From JANPLD01 sp964445765 (GTDB lineage: Bacteria > Pseudomonadota > Alphaproteobacteria > Rickettsiales > UBA8987): DNA of 64,000 bases. The notes under the pieces were generated by a model. That model was not told the origin of the DNA, made no database searches, and worked only from the letters and a program-made list of their open reading frames with translations. Of the stretch, positions 40,558 through 50,056 are shown in pieces. The stretch lies in the NCBI GenBank assembly GCA_964445765.1, contig CAYULD010000004.1:1-64000 (forward strand). Reading direction: 5' to 3'. The stretch's first letter is position 1. Each line of letters opens with the position of its first letter. A program made the translations under genes and the position numbers.

Positions 40558-43364
40558 GAAACTCTCTCTAAATGAAAGTAATTTCTATATTTTGGTGTTA
40601 AATCACCTCTTGGGGCTATTAAAAAGGGCTTTTCTGGGTTTAGTAAATCTGAAAGTAAACTGACTAAATTTTCTTTAACCAATTCAAGATCTGGAATTTC
40701 ATATTGCTCACGACTTGGATATTTCTTGGATTTTGAAAGTTTATAATAAGAAATTTCATTAATTATTACATCTTCAGGTAAATTAGAATTTTCCTTTTGA
40801 AAATTAAAGCCGTTATTATTTAGAATAATAGCCTCAACTAAAATTTGTGGCTTTTTGAGAGTTTTAATATCGTTTTTATTAGGTATCTCACCGGTTTTAT
40901 AATCAGAGATTGAATAGGTATATTCATTATATTTTTCAATTCTATCCGCCTTACATTTTATTGTGATTTCATTTTCATTAATTTTAAGTGTTACCTCACC
41001 GCTATTTTCACAGATAATATTTTTAATTTGAGGTTGAACTTCCTTTTCAATATCCAAAATTTTCTCTGACATTATCGCCACCTTAAAAAGCCAGCTTTCA
41101 TTTGCTAAATTTTTAGAATTAAAATCAGCATAAATTTTATTAGCAATATTATTAAAGTTTTCTTGGGTGATTTTACTAATATCTAGATTATGAAAATTAC
41201 TAAATTCCTCCATAATTTTATGGATAAAATTTCCATATTCTTTCGCGTCAGAATCCCTCTCTAGCTCATCTAAAGGCTTTAATCTTAGAATTTTTTTAGC
41301 ATAAAATTCATAAGGGTTATATAAAAGTGTTTCAATTTCGGTGGCAGAAATTGTATTTGGTCTAAGATTTAATTGGGGCTTTGGATAAGGCTTTTGAATT
41401 GTTTTTGGAGTATTTTCAAATTCATATTCTTCAAAATTCTTAACTATATTTTTGAAATAATTATTAAATAAATTAATATTTTTTGCTTCCGCTTGTGATT
41501 TTATTCTGTTTAAAATTGGTGATTCTATATTGATAGAGCCATTTTCTTTATGGCTGTGAGTTAAGAATATATTTTTACTAGCAATTAAGCTCATAAAATC
41601 GTGATTTGCTAGTGAGGTAAAAAAATCTTTATTTGGCAAATTTGCTTCTTGTTTCATTTTATCATTAAGCCAAACAGAAAAATTTTCTTTAGGCCAACTG
41701 CCAAGTGTTAAGCCACCTAAAATATAGCAATTATAATTTGTGAGGCGGGCTTCAATTGGGCTTAAAATCGCTAATTTTGAAGTTACGCCATATTTCGGGC
41801 GGATTTTTATATTTGATAAAAAGGCTTCTGCTAATTTAGCTAAATATTCAATTTCAGTGAAATTATGATTATTATCATTAGCTAAAAAATCTAGAATTTC
41901 TAATGCTTCGGAGAAATTATCAGTAAAAAATATATCATCATTGTTAGAAAAAATTTGCATTAAAATTTTTACATCGGAGAAAATTTTTGATAATTTTTCA
42001 CTAAAAGAATTTTGGTATTTCTCAATAATTTCAATGGCTTCAATAATATTTTTACAGTTAAAACTTTCTATAAAGTTTTTTAGATTAAAAATATTTTTAA
42101 TATTGTTTTTTCGGCAAATATTTTCAATTTTAAGAATTAAATCATTTTTTTCCAGCGTTGATAAATTTGTTAGGCAATATTTATTTCTTAGCAAAGCCAG
42201 AAGGCTTATGATATTTTTTTGTGAAATTAAATTTAATAGGCTTAATAAAAAATTTCCTTCATTAGTATCAAGAAAATTTATACCGCTTGAGTCATCAATT
42301 TTTATACCCCATTTTTCAAGGTAAATTCTAACATAATTTGCTAAATTTCTGTTATTAGTAACCAAGGCATTGCTTAGGTTTTCACTGATGTTTTTTCTTA
42401 AAATGAACGCAATTATTTTTGATTCTTCAATTAGGCTTTCGGCTTCAATAATTTTAATATTATTATTTGCTAAAAAATCTTTGTGAGTTCCGCCTAATAA
42501 TTCAATTTGCTGTTTATCAATATTTAATTTTTTTAGATTTTCATATACTAAATATTGATGATGGTTTTTATTTTCTTTTTCTTCATCAAAATTATAATTT
42601 AAGTCTATGAAAGGTAAAAAATAATAGCCGTTTTTTAATTGTAAAATTTCTTTAATTAAATTTCTGGTATGCGGCATTGTGCCTAGAGTTCCAGCGATTA
42701 TTATAATATCATATCTGTTGGCATATTTTAGATTTTTGGTGAAGGTTTCTAATATAGAATTTCTTTTTTCAAGGGCGGTTATATAGCCCATATTTGCTAG
42801 AATTTTTGGATATTCACATCTTATAAAATTTACAAAACTAACACTAATTTGCTTATGTTTAGAGAGTTCTTCAATATATTCATCTGCAAAATTTTCATCA
42901 ATATTGCTATAGCGTTTAATATTATCTAAAATTTCTAGCAATGAGATTGCAAGCCTTGTTGCTTGGTGCATTGAGATTGTTTTATCTGAATTTAACCCAC
43001 CCCTGCCAAATTCTTTAGATTTTTTAATTAGTTCCGCTAAAATTAAAATTTCTTGATATTTAGAAATCACTTTTAAGTTAGCAATTCTTTCATTTATATC
43101 GCTATTTAATGAAAAATTTTCAAGGTTAGTTTCAAGCTCATCAATATCGCCAATAGCTTGTATTTTAGGCATTATAAGAGAGTTTTTACCTGAGGCTTTT
43201 AGAAGTTCATTCTTAAAAATTGCAATCGCCCTGCGAGAAGGTAAAAATATTTTAGCTTTATATAAATTTTCTAAGCTACTTATTTCTATGGTTTTTTTTG
43301 CTAAAGTTTCGCAATAATTTTCTTGCGGATTAATTGCAAAAACTTTTTTATTAGCCATAATCAT
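40554..43364 (-). CDS. addB: Double-strand break repair protein AddB
   Basis: The 936-residue protein starts with the alphaproteobacterial AddB pattern (YKAKIFLPSRRAIAIFKNELLKAS, MPKIQAIGDIDE). It ends with a PD-(D/E)xK nuclease domain in which YSISDYKTGEIPNK and EYGNFIHKIMEEF are visible. AddB works with AddA as helicase-nuclease in recombinational repair of DNA breaks. addA, normally just downstream, is not in the window. An ATG at 43358 is an equally good start. The gene is very AT-rich, like its surroundings. Confidence 0.9.
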   Translation of the reverse strand: MIMANKKVFAINPQENYCETLAKKTIEISSLENLYKAKIFLPSRRAIAIFKNELLKASGKNSLIMPKIQAIGDIDELETNLENFSLNSDINERIANLKVISKYQEILILAELIKKSKEFGRGGLNSDKTISMHQATRLAISLLEILDNIKRYSNIDENFADEYIEELSKHKQISVSFVNFIRCEYPKILANMGYITALEKRNSILETFTKNLKYANRYDIIIIAGTLGTMPHTRNLIKEILQLKNGYYFLPFIDLNYNFDEEKENKNHHQYLVYENLKKLNIDKQQIELLGGTHKDFLANNNIKIIEAESLIEESKIIAFILRKNISENLSNALVTNNRNLANYVRIYLEKWGIKIDDSSGINFLDTNEGNFLLSLLNLISQKNIISLLALLRNKYCLTNLSTLEKNDLILKIENICRKNNIKNIFNLKNFIESFNCKNIIEAIEIIEKYQNSFSEKLSKIFSDVKILMQIFSNNDDIFFTDNFSEALEILDFLANDNNHNFTEIEYLAKLAEAFLSNIKIRPKYGVTSKLAILSPIEARLTNYNCYILGGLTLGSWPKENFSVWLNDKMKQEANLPNKDFFTSLANHDFMSLIASKNIFLTHSHKENGSINIESPILNRIKSQAEAKNINLFNNYFKNIVKNFEEYEFENTPKTIQKPYPKPQLNLRPNTISATEIETLLYNPYEFYAKKILRLKPLDELERDSDAKEYGNFIHKIMEEFSNFHNLDISKITQENFNNIANKIYADFNSKNLANESWLFKVAIMSEKILDIEKEVQPQIKNIICENSGEVTLKINENEITIKCKADRIEKYNEYTYSISDYKTGEIPNKNDIKTLKKPQILVEAIILNNNGFNFQKENSNLPEDVIINEISYYKLSKSKKYPSREQYEIPDLELVKENLVSLLSDLLNPEKPFLIAPRGDLTPKYRNYFHLERVS

Positions 43365-43428
43365 TTTTAATCTTTTAGTATTTATAGTTATACTACAAAA
43401 ATATTTTTTATCTTAAACCTATATTTTT

Positions 43429-44178
43429 ATGAGAAGAAAAGCAGATGATATTGATTATGAAATTAAAGGCGCTGATTTGCAATATGTTGAGGTTATTCTT
43501 GATCCTAAAGAAACCGTAATTGCAGAGCCCGGAACTCTAATGTATATGCAAGAAGGGGTTCAGTTTGATACCAAACTTGGTGATGGCAGTGAAAAACATT
43601 CAGGCGTAATTGGAACATTAGTTGGGCTTGGAAAGCGTGCATTTTCAGATGAGAATTTATTTGTAACTTTTTATACAAATAACGCGCAAAGCAGAAAAGC
43701 AGTTGCTTTTGCTGGGGCTTATCCCGGTAAAATTTCAGCGGTTGATTTGCAATCAATAGGCGGAAAGTTGTTATGCCAAAGGGGTAGTTTTTTATGCGGT
43801 GCAAAAGGGGTTGCGGTTGAATTTGGTTTTAGTAAAAAAATTGGTTTTGGCTTATTTGGCGGAGAGGGTTTTGTTCTGCAAAAACTTTCTGGTGATGGTT
43901 TAGTTTTTATTCACGCAGCTGGCGGTGTTGAAGAAAAAACTCTAGAAAAAGATGAGCTTATTTATATTGATACTGGCTCTTTAGTTGCGTTTTCAGCCAA
44001 TATGGATTTTGATATAAAAATGATTAGAGGTTTTAAGAATATCTTTTTTGGTGGTGAAGATTTATTTTTAACTAGTATAAAAGGCCCCGGAAAGGTATGG
44101 ATTCAATCCACGCCTTTCACAAGGTTTGTTGGTAATATTGTTAGAAATATCGTAGAAGCCCAACCAAAAGGGAAGTAA
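43429..44178 (+). CDS. AIM24/TIGR00266 family protein
   Basis: This 249-residue protein with beta-rich repeats matches the TIGR00266 family. Features are VEVILDPKETVIAEPGTLMYMQEGV near the start, GGEGFVLQKLSGDGLVFIHAAGGV in the middle, and KGPGKVWIQSTPF near the end. The family includes the N-terminal part of mitochondrial AIM24 and bacterial proteins of unknown biochemical role. It has no signal peptide. It is divergent from addB and stands alone on the plus strand. Confidence 0.88.
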   Translation: MRRKADDIDYEIKGADLQYVEVILDPKETVIAEPGTLMYMQEGVQFDTKLGDGSEKHSGVIGTLVGLGKRAFSDENLFVTFYTNNAQSRKAVAFAGAYPGKISAVDLQSIGGKLLCQRGSFLCGAKGVAVEFGFSKKIGFGLFGGEGFVLQKLSGDGLVFIHAAGGVEEKTLEKDELIYIDTGSLVAFSANMDFDIKMIRGFKNIFFGGEDLFLTSIKGPGKVWIQSTPFTRFVGNIVRNIVEAQPKGK

Positions 44179-44181
44179 GTT

Positions 44182-45027
44182 TTAACTTATAAAATTTCCT
44201 TTATCGTTAATATTTAACCCTTTGTTTGGAGGTGAATTTTCATCACCAAGTGCTATACCTTCTAATGCTTTAATATTTAGGTCTAACAATCCTGTTCTAT
44301 TATCTTTTGAAACAACCTTTTTGAATAAGGGGTGATTAGAAATTTGTTCTTTTTTATCAATTTCTTTTAAAATTTGCTTTAATAAAATTTTATAACCATC
44401 TGGTGTTAAATGTAAGTTATCATTAGCAATATTATTTTGAGAAATATTTGGTTCAAAATAATTCAAATTATATTTTTTAGAATATTCACTTAGTGTTTGA
44501 TTTAATTTTTGCCAGCATTCAGGATTTATTTTTTGGTTATCAATAGTGCAAAGGCCTTTTATTTCAGGCATTCCAACAACATAAACTTTACTATTATTAT
44601 CAGAAAATTTTTTGAAAATATCATCTAAAGATTCTTGAAATTCTTTTAACCCAGCTTCATTTCCTTCTGTAAAAGCAAATATATCATTTGCTCCAACTAA
44701 AAAAACAACTATGTCCTCACTATCTTTTTCATAATTTTTTCTTTCTTTTACATTAGGCTTTATATGATTATAGTTCTTATCGGTGTAATCTTTTACTAAT
44801 AAACCTGTAACATCTATGGTTGCACCATTTGCAACGAATAAGCAATTTGTCTGATAATTTACACGCAAGTTATTTAAGACTGCTTCACTAAAATCAGTAA
44901 CAGTATTATTTTTTTCATCTACCATTAAACCAGAATAACCAAACATACCTTGAACAAAGCAATGGCCTATAAACACTATTTTAGGTGGATCTTTTTGATT
45001 GTATTTATTTTTAGCATAATCTGACAT
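44182..45027 (-). CDS. SGNH/GDSL hydrolase-like protein with Cys at the nucleophile site
   Basis: The 281-residue protein shows the SGNH blocks in order: block I IVFIGHCFVQG (17-27), NGA (67-69), block III VGAND (111-115) and block V DNLHLTPDGY (203-212). The catalytic Asp203/His206 pair and Asn114 are intact. Block I should read GDS, but here it is G21-H22-C23; the codon is TGC. If folded as usual, the nucleophile would be cysteine. The C-terminal 60 residues are extra. No signal peptide is seen. It follows the 45037-45696 gene after 9 bases, so the pair is likely one operon. Confidence 0.72.
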   Translation of the reverse strand: MSDYAKNKYNQKDPPKIVFIGHCFVQGMFGYSGLMVDEKNNTVTDFSEAVLNNLRVNYQTNCLFVANGATIDVTGLLVKDYTDKNYNHIKPNVKERKNYEKDSEDIVVFLVGANDIFAFTEGNEAGLKEFQESLDDIFKKFSDNNSKVYVVGMPEIKGLCTIDNQKINPECWQKLNQTLSEYSKKYNLNYFEPNISQNNIANDNLHLTPDGYKILLKQILKEIDKKEQISNHPLFKKVVSKDNRTGLLDLNIKALEGIALGDENSPPNKGLNINDKGNFIS

Positions 45028-45036
45028 TTATAATAA

Positions 45037-45696
45037 TTATTGTTTGCATAATGTGTCTCTTGTAAGGATTTCGCAAGTGCAGGCTGCTCTTATAATCTCT
45101 ATTAATTTTTCTTTATTTGTTTCTTCTAGAATATTTTTTAGATCTTTATAATTTTTTTTCATTTCAGCTTCTAATTCTTCAGATAATTTAAATTCTTTAT
45201 ATTTAAATTCTTCAACTCCAAGATGTTTAAGTAAAGATTCTACATCAGTAAATGTTTTATTACCTAGTTTAACTCCTTTTTCTTTTATAAGTTTTTCAGT
45301 TTCTGAATCTAATATTGTAACTGATAGCCCAACTTGAATATTTTGAGTGATTATACTCTTATTGCTATCATCTATAATTAAATTTCCACTATCATCTGTT
45401 TTTATATATTCTGATGGGTCAAATATAAAATATCCATTTGCAGATGTTGCTGAATTAAAAAATTCTTTTACAAGGCTTTTATATTCCGAAGATTGTCTTG
45501 AATCCAATTGACCGCTAAAAAAACTATTATCAAATCTATACACCAATGAATTAGGTTCACTGATTTCATTTTTCTTTATATCTTCAGCTAAAGCATTAAT
45601 AAATTTTAATATTTCGCAGTTTAATGTTGTCTCATTATTAATGTCTTCTAAAGTTTTTTCAAAATTGGATTTTATTAGTTCTAATTCAATATTCAT
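45037..45696 (-). CDS. Hypothetical protein
   Basis: The 219-residue protein is mainly helical and strongly acidic/lysine-rich, without signal peptide or membrane segment. The middle (about 70-135) contains FIFDPSEYIKTDDSGNLIIDDSNKS, probably a beta hairpin. The C-terminal third is likely coiled coil and ends with a cysteine cluster (ACTCEIL, TLCKQ). No family is recognised. It is co-oriented with and close to the GDSL-like gene. Confidence 0.6.
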   Translation of the reverse strand: MNIELELIKSNFEKTLEDINNETTLNCEILKFINALAEDIKKNEISEPNSLVYRFDNSFFSGQLDSRQSSEYKSLVKEFFNSATSANGYFIFDPSEYIKTDDSGNLIIDDSNKSIITQNIQVGLSVTILDSETEKLIKEKGVKLGNKTFTDVESLLKHLGVEEFKYKEFKLSEELEAEMKKNYKDLKNILEETNKEKLIEIIRAACTCEILTRDTLCKQ

Positions 45697-45846
45697 ATGA
45701 TAAATTTTTATTATAATATTCAGTTTAGACTAAAACTATTAATAAAAAGTTAATAAATATATAAAATTTTAATTAAATTTTATATTGTGTAATTAGGGGT
45801 TTTATTTTGCATTCAGCTCAGCAATCTAAGGTTGAAATAATTCAAG

Positions 45847-46269
45847 TTACCTTTGATTAATATAGGCATCTGCGGGAGAATATTTTTCTGAAGGTGGTTT
45901 TTCTTTATTGAATAATTCCTGCATTTTTCTGGCTTTTGGGGATTTATATTCAAAATTACAATTTTCTTTAAGGTATTTCCTGCCTTTACTTAAATTTTCA
46001 ACTAAATTGTAAATCTCTGGTTTGAAACTATCAGAATAATTTTTGAGTTTTTTCTCATCTTGAGTTTTTTGAGCTAATTCAACAATTTTATCAGTTATGC
46101 TAGAAAATTTGTTACTATAAACATCAAGCTCTTTAACCCTTCTTTCAATTTCAGTTTGGCTACAAACTATTTTTTGATCTTTAGATAATAATTTTTCTTC
46201 TGTAACAAATTGTGCCTTTGCAGATATGCTAAAAAATATTATGGTGATTAATAAAATGTAATTATGCAT
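45847..46269 (-). CDS. Hypothetical secreted protein
   Basis: The 140-residue protein has an N-terminal signal peptide (MHNYILLITIIFFSISAKA, cleavage probably after AKA). A helical mature part is rich in K and E (about 30-120), with two cysteines (IVCSQTE and NCNFEYK region) that could form a disulfide in the periplasm. The tail is PPSEKYSPADAYINQR. No family is recognised. Confidence 0.65.
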   Translation of the reverse strand: MHNYILLITIIFFSISAKAQFVTEEKLLSKDQKIVCSQTEIERRVKELDVYSNKFSSITDKIVELAQKTQDEKKLKNYSDSFKPEIYNLVENLSKGRKYLKENCNFEYKSPKARKMQELFNKEKPPSEKYSPADAYINQR

Positions 46270-46335
46270 TTTGGAATAAGTTTTTATTTAACATTGAGTA
46301 TAACAAAAAAATTAAAAAGTGCCTAAATTATTTTT

Positions 46336-47058
46336 ATGAAAAAATTTGCTATAGTAACAGGTGGTGCGGTTAGGGTTGGTAAGTCTATTAGCCTTAGCCT
46401 TGCAGAGGCAGGCTATAATATTATTTTACTATATAATAACTCATCTGATGAGGCGAAGAATACCGCTAAAATTATAGAATCCCAGGGGAAAGAATGTGTT
46501 TTAGTTAAATGTGATTTATCTGATGTTAAAAATCTGAGTAGCCTTGATAAGATTTTTGAAGATTATAAAAACATCAATTTATTGGTTAATAATTCATCTA
46601 TATTTGAAAAATTTTCTTTTTCAGAAACTTCTGAAGATATTTTTGATAAACATTTTTCAATCAACTTTAAAGCTCCGTTTTTTCTGTCTCAAAAATATTA
46701 TGCTTATTGCAAAAATCATAATTTAAGCGGTCATATAGTTAATATATTGGATAGTTATATTAAAACTAATTCAGGGGCTTATTTTGCTTATTTACTCAGC
46801 AAAAAATCATTAGCAGATTTTACAGAAATGTTGGCAAAAGAAATTAGCGAATTTGTTAGGGTTAATGCTGTTTCTATAGGTTTATTGCTACCCTCGAAAT
46901 TTTGGGGTGCAGATAAAATTGAAGAAAAGGCAAAATCTTTGCCGCTAAAAAGAAAGCCTGAAATTGAAGATGTTTTAGAAACTATTTTATACCTAGACAA
47001 AGCAAAAAATATTACAGGTGCAAATATTTTTGTAGATAGTGGTCAACATTTAATGTAA
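46336..47058 (+). CDS. Short-chain dehydrogenase, FolM/pteridine reductase-like
   Basis: This 240-residue SDR has the cofactor motif TGGAVRVGKSIS at about 8-19, where the arginine suggests NADPH. NNSSIFEKF follows, and the catalytic YLLSK motif lies in AYFAYLLSKKSLADF. The pattern is that of FolM/PTR1-type dihydromonapterin or pteridine reductases. The next gene, 26 bases downstream, is folB, which supports a role in folate synthesis or recycling. The C terminus (TGANIFVDSGQHLM) is typical. It might replace a classical dihydrofolate reductase, none being in view. Confidence 0.78.
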   Translation: MKKFAIVTGGAVRVGKSISLSLAEAGYNIILLYNNSSDEAKNTAKIIESQGKECVLVKCDLSDVKNLSSLDKIFEDYKNINLLVNNSSIFEKFSFSETSEDIFDKHFSINFKAPFFLSQKYYAYCKNHNLSGHIVNILDSYIKTNSGAYFAYLLSKKSLADFTEMLAKEISEFVRVNAVSIGLLLPSKFWGADKIEEKAKSLPLKRKPEIEDVLETILYLDKAKNITGANIFVDSGQHLM

Positions 47059-47084
47059 AACTTCCTAAATTTAATCTTAAAATA

Positions 47085-47438
47085 ATGTTACTAAAAATCA
47101 AAGATTTAACAGCAAAAACTACGATAGGCGTTTATGATAATGAAAAATTGCGTCAACAGAGGTTAGTTGTTAATATTGAAATTGACTATGATGAAGGCAA
47201 ATCAACGCAAAGTGATTCTATCAATGATACAATGAATTATCACCCAATTTGTGATAGAATTACTGAGCTTTTAGAAGATGGAGATAATCATTTAATAGAA
47301 TTTGTTTGTGAGAAAATAGGGGCAATTTGCCTTTCATATCCGCAGGTTAAAAGTGCAAAAGTCGAAGTTGATAAACCTGAAGTTCCGCTTAAATCAGTTA
47401 GAAGTATCTCAGTTACTAAAGAATTTTTTAAGAAATAA
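47085..47438 (+). CDS. folB: Dihydroneopterin aldolase
   Basis: The 117-residue FolB cleaves dihydroneopterin to 6-hydroxymethyl-dihydropterin in folate synthesis. The motifs LKIKDLTAKTTIGVYDNEKLRQQ and SINDTMNYHPICDRITELLEDGDNHLIEFVCEKI are family-typical, with the active-site glutamate and lysine regions present (KVEVDKPEV). Length is normal. It forms an operon with the FolM-like reductase. Confidence 0.92.
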   Translation: MLLKIKDLTAKTTIGVYDNEKLRQQRLVVNIEIDYDEGKSTQSDSINDTMNYHPICDRITELLEDGDNHLIEFVCEKIGAICLSYPQVKSAKVEVDKPEVPLKSVRSISVTKEFFKK

Positions 47439-47450
47439 ATTAAAAGTATT

Positions 47451-48026
47451 TTAATTTAGGCTGATTCCATGTATAAAAGTATGTGCTAAGTCTCTAGCTT
47501 TTAGTTTGGCAGCTTTTTCACCGCCGGGGCCTTTTTTGAGATCATTACCCATAGAATCAAGAAGTGAGCGATATAATGTTTCTTCAACATTTTCTTCTTG
47601 ATCACTAACAAAATCAATGCAATCTTTTGAGATAAACTCATCTAACGCAATAAAAACTTTTGCAACTGCGTCTGCACCTGCTTTAATTCTAATTTCAATA
47701 TTATTTGGAATTGGGCTTGCATATTCACAAAAAACCATATCCTCTGAATCGCAAGTTGTTACCGAAAGAACCTCTCTAAAACCTGATTTTTCTAAAGCAA
47801 TTTTAGTTCTATCCATTTGGTCTCTAAATGCGTAGCTTTCATCACATTCATAGCCAATTTCTGTATATGGCCTGCCATCTTTGCCAACAATATGTTTAGC
47901 ATAAAAATAGATGGATTTTTCTTTATCTTCTGGGCAAACAGATTTCGCTAAACATTTATAACCTGTTGCTGTGTGGTAAACTGCATCAAATCCAGTTTTA
48001 CCGTTAAACTTCTTGTAACTAGCCAT
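47451..48026 (-). CDS. Hypothetical protein
   Basis: This is a 191-residue soluble protein without recognised family. It contains five cysteines (CLAKSVC, YECDES, TTCDSEDMVFC and DCIDF) and a C-terminal helical half (about 115-191), the N-terminal half being more beta-like. The sequence is less AT-rich than the neighbouring unknown genes. It converges on folB with 12 bases between stops and is followed by a long non-coding stretch upstream. Confidence 0.6.
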   Translation of the reverse strand: MASYKKFNGKTGFDAVYHTATGYKCLAKSVCPEDKEKSIYFYAKHIVGKDGRPYTEIGYECDESYAFRDQMDRTKIALEKSGFREVLSVTTCDSEDMVFCEYASPIPNNIEIRIKAGADAVAKVFIALDEFISKDCIDFVSDQEENVEETLYRSLLDSMGNDLKKGPGGEKAAKLKARDLAHTFIHGISLN

Positions 48027-48403
48027 AACTCTCCCCCATTATTTCTACCCTCTACTTGAGAGCTTAAAAATTCCTCTACATGAGAAATGGCTTACAAACT
48101 CAGTTTATCATCAAAAGGTTAACAAATCATTACTAATTACTTCAAATTGTGCAAATTTTGCCGAGTGAGATTTTTTATAACTTATAATAATACAATTAAA
48201 TATCAATGGGTTAGCCTGCTTATAAAACAGATTTAATTAAATTATAGATAAAATTTGAAATGAAAATTTTGCCGAAAGTAAATAAATTATTAATAAATAA
48301 ATAAATTATCGGCAATTTTTGCAGAGCAATTTGCATAATTATTGATTGTGCTTTTAGTTTAGTTAATATAATTCGTTTATAATCAAAATAATTATATCTC
48401 AAA
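48027..48403. other. Non-coding stretch upstream of argB
   Basis: This is 377 bases of AT-rich sequence without a plausible gene. It contains AAATTTTGCCGA at about 48154 and again at about 48265, and a long stem formed by the second copy with TCGGCAATTTTT at 48309-48320 around an A/T loop of some 33 bases. It also contains the upstream signals of argB and of the unknown gene on the other strand. Confidence 0.5.
48262..48321. repeat. AT-rich inverted repeat upstream of argB
   Basis: GAAAATTTTGCCGA on the left faces TCGGCAATTTTTGC on the right, about 12 paired positions with a one-base bulge. The T-rich right arm could act as a weak terminator on the plus strand. Confidence 0.45.
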
Positions 48404-49333
48404 ATGCCAGATAAAATTCCAGATCCAAGAGAGGCTAAACCAAAGCCAGAAGATATAGCAAAGATGCTTGAGAAATCTCGTATTCTTTCTGAGGCTCTAC
48501 CTTATATGAAAAAATTTAATGGGGAAACTTTCGTCATTAAATTTGGTGGTAGTGCAATGGGTGATGAGCAATTAGCAAAAGATTTCGCTAGAGATGTAGT
48601 TCTTATGAAACAAGTTGGCATTAACCCTATTGTTGTGCATGGTGGTGGCCCTCAAATTGGGCAGATGCTAGAAAAGCTAAAAATAAAAAGTGAATTTATT
48701 GATGGGCTTCGTGTAACTGATAAAGAAACCGTTGAGATTGTAGAAATGGTTTTATGCGGAAAAATTAATAAGAAAATCGTTGCAGATATTAATGCAGCAG
48801 GTGGCAGTGCCATTGGGCTTTCTGGTAAAGATGCAAATTTAATCAAAGCAAAAAGAGTTCGCAAAACTAAAAGAGATCCTGATTCAAACATAGAAAAAAT
48901 ATTAGATTTAGGCTTTGTTGGTGAGCCTGAATCTATTAATCCCGATATATTCGTTACCTTTGAAGATACTGATGTTATACCAGTTATCGCTCCAGTTGGG
49001 TTTGATGAAAATGGCGAAACATATAATATAAATGCTGATACTGCGGCAGGTGCTATTGCATCTGCATTGGTGGCACAAAAATTAATTATGTTAACTGATG
49101 TTGATGGGGTCTTAGATAAAGATAAAAAACTCATTAGCAAAATTTCTGGCAGTAAAATTAAGAAAATGATTCAAGAGGGAACTATATCAGGCGGTATGAT
49201 TCCAAAAGTAGAAACTTGTATAAAATCACTTTCAAATAATGTTGAGGCCTGTCACATATTAAATGGCAAAATTCCGCATGTGTTACTTCTTGAAGTTTTC
49301 ACTGAGCACGGCAGCGGAACAATGATTGTTTAG
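48404..49333 (+). CDS. argB: Acetylglutamate kinase
   Basis: This 309-residue amino-acid kinase phosphorylates N-acetylglutamate in arginine synthesis. Features include FVIKFGGSAMGDEQ (ATP site), VVHGGGPQIGQML (substrate site), GGSAIGLSGKDANLI, ADTAAGAIASALVAQKLIMLTDVDGV and GGMIPKVETCI. The N-terminal extension of about 40 residues is typical of alphaproteobacterial ArgB and of hexameric, arginine-sensitive forms. No other arg gene is near. Arginine synthesis is absent from Rickettsia, so this again points to a less dependent organism. An RluA-family gene follows 18 bases later. Confidence 0.95.
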   Translation: MPDKIPDPREAKPKPEDIAKMLEKSRILSEALPYMKKFNGETFVIKFGGSAMGDEQLAKDFARDVVLMKQVGINPIVVHGGGPQIGQMLEKLKIKSEFIDGLRVTDKETVEIVEMVLCGKINKKIVADINAAGGSAIGLSGKDANLIKAKRVRKTKRDPDSNIEKILDLGFVGEPESINPDIFVTFEDTDVIPVIAPVGFDENGETYNINADTAAGAIASALVAQKLIMLTDVDGVLDKDKKLISKISGSKIKKMIQEGTISGGMIPKVETCIKSLSNNVEACHILNGKIPHVLLLEVFTEHGSGTMIV

Positions 49334-49351
49334 TTATATTTGTAGTATAAA

Positions 49352-50050
49352 ATGAACATTCAAGATTTAGTTATTTTTAAGGATCCCTTTATTATTGCAT
49401 TAAATAAGCCAGCGGGTTTGCCAGTGCATAAAGGCCCTAGCAAAAGGGAGGCTTTGGAAGATTATTTCGGTCAGTTATGTTATGACTTGCCTCGCCCACC
49501 ATCACTTGCACATCGCTTGGATGCAGATACATCAGGGGTTTTAATTCTAGGCAGGCATAGAAAAGCACTCAGAAGGTTAGGGGAGTTTTTCAGAAATAAA
49601 AGGATTGATAAAACTTACCTAGCAATAGTTGAAAAGACTCCTGAAAATTTAGAGGGCACTATTAATTTACCAATTTTTAAGAAAAATTCTAAAAATAAAG
49701 GCTGGAAAATTGTAATTGATAAAAATTTTGGTCAGCCAGCAATTTCTCATTATAAAGTTCTTCAAAATTTACCAGAGGGCAGGGCATTGCTTGAGCTTAA
49801 GCCTGAAACTGGAAGGACGCATCAATTAAGGGTTCATTGTCAAGCGATGGGATGGCCAATAGTTGGTGATAGTTTATATGGAAAAGATATAGATTCTAAT
49901 TCAGAAAATAAGCCAGTATTAAATAATAAAAATAATCAAAAATTATTGCTTCACGCTTATAATATTAAAATACCGCTATATATGAATAAAGATGCAATAA
50001 GCATAACCGCACCAATACCTAAATATTTTGGCGATGTTAGTCATAATTAA
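49352..50050 (+). CDS. RluA-family RNA pseudouridine synthase
   Basis: The 232-residue protein has the RluA catalytic signature AHRLDADTSGVLIL with the essential aspartate. It also has IALNKPAGLPVHKGP near the start and ETGRTHQLRVHCQAMGWPIVGDSLYG near the end. There is no S4 domain, so it is the short RluA/RluC core. It converts a uridine in rRNA or tRNA to pseudouridine; which site cannot be told. It converges on tolA with 6 bases between stops. Confidence 0.92.
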   Translation: MNIQDLVIFKDPFIIALNKPAGLPVHKGPSKREALEDYFGQLCYDLPRPPSLAHRLDADTSGVLILGRHRKALRRLGEFFRNKRIDKTYLAIVEKTPENLEGTINLPIFKKNSKNKGWKIVIDKNFGQPAISHYKVLQNLPEGRALLELKPETGRTHQLRVHCQAMGWPIVGDSLYGKDIDSNSENKPVLNNKNNQKLLLHAYNIKIPLYMNKDAISITAPIPKYFGDVSHN

Positions 50051-50056
50051 AAAACT

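Noticed and set aside
48652..49140. 162-codon open frame antisense to argB
   Set aside because: Shadow of the argB reading frame; composition is the reverse complement of conserved ArgB segments.
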